Assembly: GCA_029948255.1 (NCBI GenBank)
Contig: JALIZF010001016.1
Span: 62,001 to 126,000, forward strand
Length of the DNA stretch: 64,000 bases
Direction: 5' to 3'
From: Telmatactis stephensoni
Taxonomy: Eukaryota > Cnidaria > Anthozoa > Actiniaria > Isophelliidae
The notes under the pieces were generated by a model. That model was not told where the DNA came from and ran no database searches. It saw only the letters and a program-made list of their open reading frames with translations. The translations under genes were made by a program, and so were the position numbers. Positions 11,401 to 22,500 of this stretch are shown here, piece after piece; the stretch's first letter is position 1, and every line of letters starts with the position of its first letter.

Positions 11401-12604
11401 GTGACGTCACTCAATGCTACTGGTAAAGTTACAACGGCAGCCAAGGATACTAGACATACTGTCATTACTTCAAAGGCCACTTATTCTGCATGGTACCCAG
11501 GCTTCGAGGAGTAAAACTAAAGATATTTAAAACTAAATCATGCAAGCCTCGTTAGAGTGCACGCCATACAGACTATCAACAAATTTGTACATAATAGTGC
11601 AATAAGACAATACATGTTTTATTGAGGTTTTATGGATATAAGGTGTGCACTCTATCAGACAAGTAGAATATTTGAGATCTCGAAGGTTGTCCACTGAAAG
11701 CAATTTTTATGCTTCTTTTCTTTGCCTGCAGCCGACATCTATTTATTTATTTATTTACTTATCTTTCTTTGAACCACTAGATCACGTATCCGATGTTGTA
11801 GCTGATTTCCGTGCTGAAAGAGAGGACTACCTTGAGAAAGTCAAAGGCACAATCAAAGCCAAGGGCGGAGGACGCAGTGAACAAACATCTTCTCTGCTTG
11901 CTGATTTTCAAGCCAAGTTAGACAAGGAGGGCGGGGAGAGTGCTGATGAAAGTGATAATGATGAAGCTGATAATGATATAGGATGGTAAGTGGAAGGTTC
12001 CTCCCCTCCCTCCCTTCCTCCCTCCCTTCCTCCCTCCCTTCCTCCTCCCCTCTTCCCTACCTCCCTCCTTCGGTTATTGTTGTTGTTGTTGATGACGTTG
12101 TTGCTGGTGCTGTAATGACGTTTGTTGTAATTGTTGTTGTTGTTTAGTTTTGTTTAGTTTGCTGTTTGAAGTTGTTTTTTCGTTGATGAAAAATTACTAA
12201 TCCATCAGGTTTAATAACACTAATGAATGTAGATAAACCTTACCTTAGGCTTTCGACGCTGACTAGAGTATTGATCACAAGATGCGATTCACGTGTTCAT
12301 CTTGTAGTCAAAACTCTAGTCAGGGTCGAAAGCTTAAGGTAAGCTTAAAAAATGACTTTTACTCAGTATCCCAAAAGTTAATCCACATTCATTATTCTTT
12401 TTTTTCCTAATTTTTTTCTTTACATTCTGTGGCTTTTATTCAAGGATGACGCATGCTCTCAAATGCGAAGGAGTAGGTTCAAAAGTAAAGGATGCCAATA
12501 TTCAAGACGAAGATACGTATGAAATATTTGACCCTCGAAACCCTATCAACAAAAGACGACGCGAAGCCAGTAAAGAAGCCATGAAAGCCAAGAAAAGACG
12601 ATGA
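4892..12604 (+). CDS. CWC27: CWC27 spliceosome-associated cyclophilin-like protein (5' exons missing)
   Basis: Exons read: 4892-4933, 5045-5076, 6515-6658, 6891-6989, 7456-7556, 8494-8563, 9000-9083, 9994-10118, 10507-10607, 11781-11985 and 12445-12604 (stop TGA). Phases agree throughout, giving ~388 residues. The N-terminal half is the cyclophilin fold, with [35 protein letters not shown] and [10 protein letters not shown]. The C-terminal half is charged and low-complexity, with an acidic D-run, then GWMTHAL and a conserved [15 protein letters not shown] tail. CWC27 is a nuclear component of activated spliceosomes and pairs with CWC22 (established for the family). The position of the cyclosporin-binding Trp of active cyclophilins is Glu here (TDELNGKH), as in CWC27 orthologues, so isomerase activity is doubtful. 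About 65 N-terminal residues are not in the window. AATAAA follows the stop at 12,633. Confidence 0.93.
5138..6116. repeat. Intronic tandem segmental duplication (~0.4-0.5 kb, two copies)
   Basis: Two diverged direct copies, about 5,138-5,660 and 5,726-6,116, lie in one CWC27 intron. Both begin at CCAGTAAATA(G/A)GTGTTTTGTTA, share CAAAGAACAAAA and CTCGGAAT(G/A)AA, and end around CACAACATATTGTTGC. The first copy alone carries the GTT microsatellite, so that expansion happened after the duplication, or was lost from copy two. Confidence 0.75.
5280..5429. repeat. (GTT)n microsatellite with GTG/GCT interruptions
   Basis: About 150 bp of near-perfect GTT units in an intron of CWC27. It produces open poly-V/L/C frames on + and poly-N/Q frames on -, none of which are genes. 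Confidence 0.95.
7846..8112. mobile_element. Fold-back element, ~130-bp arms
   Basis: The centre reads TTTGCTGGTAGGCA, a 5-base spacer, then TGCCTACCAGCAAA, with arms diverging outwards to about 7,850 and 8,110. The outer part (AAGAGCACGTCAAAATTAGT) resembles the arm of the larger fold-back at 15,441-15,868, so the two probably belong to one family. It sits in a CWC27 intron. Confidence 0.7.
9350..9432. repeat. (GAAT)n then (GAAA/GACA)n microsatellite
   Basis: Tandem GAAT units are followed by AAAG/ACAG units and an A-run, inside a CWC27 intron. Confidence 0.9.
11200..11430. repeat. Degenerate ~25-bp repeat array carrying seven TGACGTCA palindromes
   Basis: Units of the form CAATGCTACTGAAAGTGACG plus TCACT are repeated with divergence in the CWC27 intron before the exon at 11,781. 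Seven perfect TGACGTCA octamers (the CRE/ATF consensus) and one TGACATCA variant occur in 230 bp. The repeated flanks show that the octamers were copied as part of a minisatellite. Whether any protein uses them is unknown. Confidence 0.8.
12000..12160. repeat. CCTT/CCCT pyrimidine tract and GTT-rich stretch
   Basis: Simple-sequence DNA starts 15 bp inside the last CWC27 intron: a C/T-only tract of ~70 bp, then GTT-rich sequence. Confidence 0.85.
12236..12346. repeat. Hairpin element, ~48-bp arms
   Basis: The left arm AACCTTACCTTAGGCTTTCG...GACTAGAGT (12,236-12,283) pairs with the right arm ACTCTAGTC...CGAAAGCTTAAGGTAAG (12,299-12,346). It lies in the last CWC27 intron and is probably a small fold-back MITE. 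Confidence 0.7.
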
Positions 12605-12632
12605 CATTCCAATGACGTGTAAATATTTACCA

Positions 12633-12638
12633 AATAAA
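12633..12638 (+). promoter_or_regulatory. CWC27 polyadenylation signal
   Basis: AATAAA lies 29 bases after the CWC27 stop codon, so the 3'UTR appears to be very short. Confidence 0.75.
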
Positions 12639-12639
12639 C

Positions 12640-13564
12640 TTCGAAGCTCAATTCTTTGGTGCTGTGTGACTTGCTAAACATGTCGGAAGGTTTCAAAGGG
12701 AGCTTAGTGGGAGTCGCTAATTTGGTCGAACATTTAAAAAACTTAAATACTTTTTTAGAGACTTTTTATATTTTCATTATTTTGCGGTATTGCGGTATTG
12801 GACGATTTTTTGTGCGATATTACGGTAAATTTCATTTTACGATGCGGTATTTCGGTATTGGCCACGTCTGCGGTATGCGGTATTTAGTGATTTAAAGCTA
12901 CAATATTCGGTAAAACTCAGTAAATGTTTGCGGTATTTCGGTATTCAAAATCAACCAAAAGCAGCAATTTCAAATGCTTAGAATACAAAATTTCGCTAAT
13001 CGCGCTTCGCGCTCACAAGAGCTAATGATTTTAAAAAAATATTTCTAATCAGCCATTAGGAACTCTTTCCAGGTTCACTGCTAACCTTTGTGGGCTGACA
13101 GACCATCTACAGGAACATCTCAAGTCAGCTTAGTCCTTGTTGCGAATAACCGATTTCATGTGCGATAATGCGGGTTTTTTTTTTTCTTTTTTCTTTTAAT
13201 GCGGTAGTGTAGTATTGGCTTACCCCCCACGTCCCTCTCAAGAAGGAATTAGTTAGTTGACACATCGGCTTTTGACGTCAAAAGAATTTCAGAAAGCGTT
13301 CCAGTACAAAAAGCCGGCCGAATTCTCCGTAGTCGTGCTTCGCTCAATCCCTAATTTTTGTTTTCCAATTCATAGCTGCTGACCGTCTTAGCTTGACCTC
13401 ATGCCACTTTGTTTTACAAATAAAATGACAGTACAGTGCTTAACTCGCTTATTTAGCTAGCCACCCTGACGACTTTGTCTCTATTGACATATATATGTAT
13501 CGCGTGACGCTACATCAGCCGTAAATCTCTTTGACACACGCGGTGATCGCCACTGACCAAAAGC
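12640..13564. other. Intergenic spacer between CWC27 and aminopeptidase genes
   Basis: It holds a diffuse repeat of GCGGTATTTCGGTATTGG-like units (about 12,783-12,960, with weaker traces to 13,210) and then the presumed promoter and 5'UTR of the aminopeptidase gene. No TATA box stands out. Confidence 0.5.
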
Positions 13565-16500
13565 ATGGCGTCCACAAGTGAGGGAGAAACATCAGAAGGC
13601 ATTCAGCTAAGTGAAACACAAAGTCCTCTAATTGTAGATAAACCTGGTTACTTTTTATCCAAGACTAAAATCATCGCAGGCATAGTTGTAGTGGTGGTAC
13701 TGGTAATCATTGTGATTATCTTGGCGATCTTTCTGGGCAATGCTAGATCTTCCCTTCATAAAGGTATTTAGTCACGCTAAGCTTACAATGCGATAATGGC
13801 TCTACTTATTAAAGGTAGAAAAATAGGCGAAACTTGAGTAACAGGAAAAAGAGATTCTACCGGCGGGGAACGCGAGCAGCGGACCTCATTTTAGATCGAT
13901 AAAAACTAATCCGCAAATCTGCTAAATTGTATTTTATTTCGTTATGTTGTTAATGTTTGGCTATTGCGCTAGAATTCAGTCCTAAATTTAGTTTTATAAG
14001 AGATAGATGAAGATGTTAAGGGTATTGGGTTATCAGAATTTAGAGTTGGCGTCTTTGAGACAAGGGAATTTGTTTTTGTTGATCCAGTATTGGAATGTAA
14101 GCCAAGTGAGGTCATAATCCCAGTTAAAACTGTCATTGGTAAAGAATTAATATCTTGTCACGCTGCACAGATATGACAGAAAACTGAGTTGCAGTACGTA
14201 GTAGTATCTCTCCTTAGTTACGGATACCTCCATATTACGAACACCTCTCTATAACGGACAGGTGTCCATGTCCAGGAAGATGGAATAATCTCTCTATATA
14301 TACATTATTTGGCCAATGAAACCTATATATAACGAACACCTATTATAATTAATAAACACACTTTTCTTTAGCCCTTGGTGTCCGCTTTGAAAAGGTTTCA
14401 CTGTACTTTATCCGGGTCACAGTGACATCTCATAATTAATTTCTTCATTGCCGAAACCTCTATAATAATGCATCTAATAGTGAGCTTTTTATAGAACAGA
14501 TACCGCCATATTGCGCGCGGACATCTCTTTAGATCATTTTGAAAACAGCACGATTACTTCACGGAAATTTCACGGCACAGCACGTTCACGGCAAGAATTT
14601 CAAACGTTTTTATAGACAACATGACATGCGTACTGACATGATGGAGTTTAAGATTGTGCGACGGCAACACTGATGACGACGGCGGTAGAGAACAATAGGA
14701 CTTACGGGAATCCGGAATGATGCAAGATTCCAGATTCCTAGAGATTTCTTATGGAATCAAATTCCAAGAGCTGGATTCCGGATTCCCGATTCCCGATTCC
14801 GGATACCGGATTCGGGATTCCAAGCAAGGGCTGGATTCGGGGTTCCAAGGTTTGATTCCGGATTCCAAGGACTGGATTCGGGATTCCAAGTGCTAGATTT
14901 CGGATTCCAAAGGCAATTTTTTCATGAATTCAGGATTCCGGATTGCCTTACCTGGGACAAGAATAAATCTGACACGTGAAATGTTTAGTAGATAGGTAGA
15001 TTTCAACCGTCTTGTGCCAGTTAATAAAGGCAAACTCGAAAGTTTCACATTTTACCGAGAACGTGAACGCCCAAATTATTATTATTATAATTATGCCCTA
15101 ATTATAACTTACTTTACCACATACCGTTCATATGTTTTGTGATTTTATGGGATATAATGAAACACAAAATTCAAGTGCTAACGAATATAAGAAAGCATAG
15201 ATTTAGCGAACACTGAATAGGACATAATATGAGCCACACCAGGAAGAATACTTCAATTTACAGACATAAGACTCTGGTACACATCCTTATGCTCAAATCT
15301 CCATAATACGATCAGTGGATCTTTAACTCATTTTTCAAAAACCTCCATAATACGAGCACCAGTATTTTCACTCTTGTACCCAGAGTCTCCGTTACTCGTG
15401 ACCAAGCTAAGAGCAACACTGGCTCTGGCTACGAAATTGCAATGGGGGACTTGCACTAACAGGGTACGCGACCCTATCTCCCCTATACCAAGCAGCACCA
15501 TCAAAAGGAATGCCAGAAATAGAAAGAGCACCTCGATATTAGTAAAAGTGCAAAGTTTAAGCTCACAAGATGTAATGCAGGAGAAATGACAGTAAATTTA
15601 AGATTGGATATTTTCTTAAGATTCATTTGGAAAAGCGCATTGGATGGCAAGCTCAGCTCGTGCTATCCAACGCGTTTTTCCAAATGAATCTTAAGAAAAT
15701 ATCTAATCTTGAATTTGCTGTAATTTTTTCCGTTATTTATCTTGTAAACTGAAATTTTGCACTTTTACTAATATCGAGATCCTCTTTCTATTTCTGGCGT
15801 TCATTTTGACGGTGCTACTTGGTATAGGCGATATAGGGTCACGTGACCTGTTACTGCAAGTCCCCATACATTACTACATCAGCATGGGGATTCGAACGCT
15901 CGCATTAAAGACCCTCAACCAACTGAGCAGTCTACCAACTTCTAGATCTGCAGTTGCTCATGCATTTTTGTAATAATGCGTCTCATTTATAATTTGGGCT
16001 CAATATTGAGCTAGCTAGCCTGCAATAAGCCTCGCAACTTCTCCAATCCCTTTTCTTCCACAGAAAAACATGAAGAACCCACTCAATTTTATACTACAGC
16101 GTCTACAACTGTACCACCAACAACCGCCGGCACCGAGGCATGGTGGAATCCTCGTCTACCAACTAATGTTATCCCTAAACATTATAACCTATTTCTTAAC
16201 ATTACTGTTGATCTACCAAGCTTTGATGGACGTGTGGACATCGATGTTGAAGTGAGAGACGCCACGGATCTTATTATTCTACACAGCAAGGCTATTAACA
16301 TATCGTCTGTGAAGATAAGACGCAGCAGACAAGAGAGAAGTAGGTGACTGTAAAGTTGTTTTATATACTAATATTATTATAGGGGTTGAATGGCTGTAGC
16401 CTTAGACAGAATTCCTTCGAGCACCCTCCTTAGCTCGCAAAAGACAGCAGCGTTGCATTTTGTTGACCAACACTGATGGGGGTAAGGGTGGTGGTAGTGG

Positions 16501-19500
16501 TGGTGGTGGTGGTGGTGGTGGGGGGCTGTTACTTATATATACAGTAAAATGTTTGATGATTATTGGCCAAGGCTGTAGATACAATTGTTAGTTGGTTGTC
16601 TAATTACCAGGTTATTATATTACAAGACAGATGTGGATGGATAGATCGACTGAGGATGAATACATGCATGACTGAGATGATTTATGAATGCATGGACGCA
16701 ATGATAAATTTTAAATAGTTGGTTGTCTGAATGGAAGAACAGATATAAAATCCAACAAAAATGAAAAGAATGAGAGAAAGGCAAAAAGAAGGAAGGGAAG
16801 AGAAATGGAAGGGAAAACAGGGAGAGAGGGAAGGAAGGAGGGCTGAAAAGAGGAAGGTAAAAAGGAAAAAAGGAAGAGATTAATGGATAGATGGATGTCT
16901 AGAAGAGCGGATCGATGCATTGATGTGTGCGTAGATCGATGAAGTGCAAATATGATGCTAACACGAACTAAAGAAATTGAACTTCTTTCCATCCACAAGG
17001 TACTACCTCAGTGAAAAATCATTTCTCTTTCCCCAAGTACGATTATTATGTTATTCAAATGGAAACGCCTTTACAACCAGGAAGATACTTTGTAAATCTG
17101 GTCTTTAAGACCTTCTTCCAGACTGACCTACTTGGAATGTATCGTGGCTCATTTAAACGTTTATCGGATGGCAAAACAGTGTAAGTCTAGCAAAAGTGTA
17201 ACATCTTCTTACGCGTTTTCTCCAAAAGAAGCAAGAATGGTTTAATTCACCTTGGCTTTCAGGGGTTTATCGTCTCTAAAGCGAATAAAAGCTTTAGAGC
17301 CCTGCGCCCGTTTCTAGAGAGACCCGATATCTTATGCGTCCCGCTAATGTACGGGACACGTAAGTGGAGCGTGCGACCACCCGTATATTTAAATCAAATA
17401 AAATCAAAGGGATTGAAAATATCACTCGCGCGTTTATAAGACTGAAACACACAAAATGTTTAAGGGATTGTTAATAATTACCAGGTCTTTCGAGAAACCG
17501 GCCTTATCTTATCGACGTAACGGGAGATCGTGGGCACCCATACACTTACATAAAACAAAATCATAGGGTTTGAAAATAGCACCGCGCGCTATGAGAAACA
17601 CTCAAAATCTTTAACGGGATTGTTAATGGGTCCGATAATTTGCGGGGTTTCTAGAGAAATGGGCCTTATCTTATCGACGTAACGGGAGCGCGTGGGCACC
17701 TGTACATGCACTTATATAAAACAAAATCATAGGGATTATAAATAGCACACTCAAAATCTTTAACGGGATTCTTAATGGGTCCGATAATTTACAGGGTCTT
17801 TCGAAAAAGCGCAGAGGATCAAGTTTCTAATCATCTCTCTAACCTGTGCAGTCAACTCAGTAGGGCCTTTTATCAGGGTTCGTACGCCCAGAAAATTCAA
17901 TAAATCCAGGATGGGCGAGGAAAGGAAGGGAGAGCTAGGCCTTTTGTACGATCTCGCATGACGTCTATGCATGACGAACATCCCAGGCGTTCCTCGCTTT
18001 AATAGTCGCGTCTTAAACTGAAAGTGCTATTTATACGGAGAGTTCGTGTCTTGACTAAGTTGCGTCTAGTAAGATAAAGCAATCGTATTTTCGCATGTCT
18101 AAATTAAACGCCCCTCATTGTTATCGTTGCTTGAAATGCCCTTGGGACCAAGCATTGACAAAGGAAAGAGATAAAGGCCAAGAACGCATCGTCTTCCACA
18201 CCCTGAATCACTTTTGGCAGCCTGTCTGCATGATTGAATGACCGCACATTCAAAAATAAGGGATTCGAACTGAGAGACTCTGAATAGGCTAGATGGGACG
18301 CATTGGCCAACTAAGTGGTACAGGCCTTTACTTTGTTACTTCGTTAGACGAGATCTATGTATTGTGAGAGACAATATATATAATAGCATAGCATTGGCTA
18401 AGAAATATTTAAATAATACCGTAATCGGTCATTTTTTCTTCTGGTCTCATTCACAGGAACTATGCTGCCACACAGTTCGAGGACCTCCACGCACGCAAAG
18501 CAATTCCATGTTTTGATGAACCAGCGATGAAAGCCACATTCAACGTGACAATCGCCCATCGACGCGATTATATTGCTCTCTGCAACATGCCTGTTTACAA
18601 GACCGAGACCATCGGAAATGAAAAGTTTGATTATTATAGCAAAAGCGTTGTCATGCCAACATATCTTCTAGCTTTTGTAGTCGGTGACTTTGCAGTTAAA
18701 CAAGCTGTCAGCAAGAATAACATTCTGGTAAGAATTTTATTTGACATTCAACTGTACTTTCGGGGATTACTGTGTCACATTTTGTTATGGAGAAATGAAG
18801 GAGAGGAAACGGGGATCTTGTACTCGATCAGAAAGCTCAAATATTAGAATTTTTTTAGACGCGCAATTCACGCAGAAGATACGTTTTGTATCTGTCAAAC
18901 GTGTTTTTTCCACTTAGCTTCAAGGTGCGGAAATAGCAATAACACCCATACAACTTTTCGGCAACATTGTTGCGTTGCAATTTGCAGAGCAAATGCTGCT
19001 CGTCTATTGCTGCGCGCAAACTATCTCTGTTGCAAAGAGCTAGCAGAGAGGACGTCTGCCAAAGAAAATTTGTTGGGCGTGAAGTGTAAATACGAGCAAC
19101 ATTTTCTCTGTAACTTGCAACCACGCAACAACAACGATGCGCGAAATGTTGCACGATTTTGTTGCCCGTATTACCACACCTTTAAAATGCTGACATCGAA
19201 TTTATCTTACAGATGCGATACTTCAGCCGACCTTCAGCTGTACAAAAATTGGATTACTCGTTAAGTGTTGGCGGGAAGATTATGACATACTTTGAGAAAC
19301 TGCTTGATGTCAAGTATTCCCTTCCCAAGGAAGGTCAGCTCTTATTCGACGACCTTTTAGATGAACACACACACATATACAGTATATACAATGACCATCT
19401 CTCTACAATGACCACCTCTCTACAATGACCACCTCTGTACAACGACTACTTCCCTACAATGACCACCTCTCTACCAATGACCACCTCTCCACAACGACTA

Positions 19501-22500
19501 CTTCTCTATCTGTTTTCAGACATGGTGGCGGTACCACAGTTTGCTGCAGGAGCCATGGAAAACTGGGGTCTAATACTTTATCGAGAGAATTACCTTTTAT
19601 GGGACGCAAAGGAATCTACTGAAAGAGCAAAGTTGGGAGTCGCTTCTGTCATAACTCATGAACTCGTTCACATGGTAAAAATCTGATTACTGATTGTCTT
19701 TTCACTAGTAACAAGTATAACCTGCATACGAATACTGAGTTATGTACTGAGTAGCTTATTCGATCGTTGTGCTTCTCTATAGTATAAGTTACAAGTCAAG
19801 CAACATCCGCAGACTCAGTAATGTACAGCTCATTAGCAGTGCTTGTCTTCTCACTAGAGACATAAGCATAAGCACAAGCAACGTACACAGACTCAGTAGT
19901 GTACTGCTTATTAGCAGTGCTTGTCTTTTCTCTAGTGACATAAGCATAAGCACAACAACATACACAGACTCAGTGATGTATAGCTTGTCTTTTTACTAGT
20001 GACACAAGCACAAGTACAAGAAACATACATATACAGTTGAATTTCTCGTGAGCGACCACCTCGGGAATTCGAAGTGAACTCAACTAGAGCTGGTCGCTTA
20101 CGTGAATGCGATCTCATAAGCAACCACGCATCTGATTAGAGCAATAGAGACTTGAGTTTAGCAGAGCTTTTAGCATGAACTAAGGTAAAACTAAAAAAGG
20201 AGCAGTCAGTAGCGTATCACAGACGATGTCGACGAATACACAGATTACCGTTCTAAATTAAGAGTTTGGAATAATTGGTACTAACTTGTAATTCCAAACA
20301 GTGGTCGTGGTTGCTTACAAGAGTGATCGCCTATGATCGAGCACTTTTGATTACAGAGTTTCAGTGGCAATTCAAACGGGGTTTTACAGTGGTGCTCCTA
20401 ACTAGAGCTGGTCGCTTACGAGAGTGGTCACAAGGATAGCTTTGCATGTACACATAATATAAGTTTTTGTCTGATTATTCGCATTTTATTTTTTGACGCT
20501 GATCTAGTGGTTTGGTAACATTGTGACACTAAATTGGTGGAACGATATTTGGTTAAATGAAGGCTTTGCAAAGGTGATGGAATCACGTGGTATAGCTGTC
20601 GCTAATCCTGAATGGAAAGGCGTAAGTCTTTTTTATGATATTTTATCTCAATACACCGTTTCTATGATAATCGCGATATCGATCCATAATCAGGGACCGC
20701 GAAGCACCCTAAAAAGTGGTGGGGCTATATAAGAGACTAGTATGGGAAAAGGGAAAAAGTGGTGGGGCTATAAACCACCCAGCCCCTACGTCGGACAAGC
20801 CAAAACGTCTTATGAAAACAGAGCTCCAAAATGAATATTGATTAGTTCATAACTTCAATGCAATGTTGCGCACAATGCTGAAGAATATGTTGCATCTTGT
20901 GTCATGTTTGTTTTTGTTATGTATCCTAGTAGTGAAGGGGCAGCACGAAGCCCTCTTGAAGCGGAGCGGTGATTGGTTAAAAAAAACAATGGTCTTTTGA
21001 AAACGGCGAATGAAAACAATGAATCCTATCAGGGGAAAATTACTAGTAATTTTCGATCCCCTGATCCTATATTGTACTCCAGTAGCCAATCAGAAAATGC
21101 GTTCATACCCACTTAATCTATCCGGGGGGGCTACCGGGAGTGAATGCTGACTAGTTAATGAATTTTTAAGATCTCCCTAAGATCAAGAGGTTTATGATAC
21201 TGTTTTGAATTTTGTTTATCCGATCCTCTATATTCCAATCGGATAAACGTTACGTTCTGATTGGTGGAGATACTGTTGGCAAGATCGTTGTATTCACCAA
21301 ACGAGTTCAATATTCGGTACGACAGACACCAGGCAATCGTCGACTCTCTATATAATATACCTAACCAATACCAGCTATTTCAATGTTACTCTGTAGAAAG
21401 GCTACACAGTTACATCTTGCATCTACAATCATTACCAAAACTGAGATTGGTCCCCCCCCCTTTTTACAATGTTGCTGTGGAAACTCCTTTACCTATTACC
21501 TTGAAACCAGTCAGACAGACTTTATGGCTATCAGCAACATTGTTTAGGGGGCGGGGAATGCAAGGGGGGGGGGGGGGGCGCTCAGTGCATTATGTACAAA
21601 AATACACTGAATTTGACATCGTGCGAACTAGTTATGGCAAGGATATGTCGAACGCGCCACACATTCGGTACCAGCGCGAGCTGAATTCGTTAGAAGCAAG
21701 TTCTAAAAATTGAGTTGAGAGTTAGTTGAGGGGCGCGCGGGATTCGGGATGAACACAGTTTGTTTTACCTGAACACGATTGTTCTGGGAAAGAACTGCCG
21801 ATAAATTGGAGACAGTATGAAACACAGACGAACTCAAAATGTAGCGTCTGTCACCCTTGGATCCCCGAGGACGAGCGTCAGTGTAAATCAGTCACATCAT
21901 TCATTTGCATTGTAGATCGATAGAAGCATCTACGGTCCACTATGGAATTCAATATTGATTGATAGTACCAACTACTCCAACCCAATATCTGAAGATGCGA
22001 AAAATATAAAAAGCACTGGTGAAATGAGCGGAATAATTTTCTACGACAAGGTATGAATAAATGGCCGAGACCTGCACGGCATGTGATGTGACGTCATGTG
22101 ATGTGACGTCATGTGATGTGACGTCATGTGGATTTTCATGTGTTTTATCTATGAATTCGCTAAGTAATCATATTTGCAATTCGTTTGGAATACTGAGAAT
22201 TTGTCTTTGTTGCTTTTTGTAACGCCCACGTACATGCGCTTCTAGTTAATTAAGATCCACCAATCAACAATGAATGAACATTTCGGTCTCTGCTTCTATG
22301 TTTTGAGGGGTCAATGTTTGTGCAAATAGGTATAGACACATGCATATCCATGTAAACTGTAAGAGTCATGTGAATGTTTTTTGTTTCAGGCATCATGTGT
22401 TTTACGTATGCTACAGGGTTTCCTCGGAGAAAAGACATTCATTAGTGGACTTCAGGTAAATAAATAAATAAACAAAGACCAACAAACAAAAACGATAAAG

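Noticed and set aside
21261..21713. 150-codon plus-strand ORF
   Set aside because: It lies wholly within an aminopeptidase intron, crosses C- and G-runs, and matches nothing recognised.
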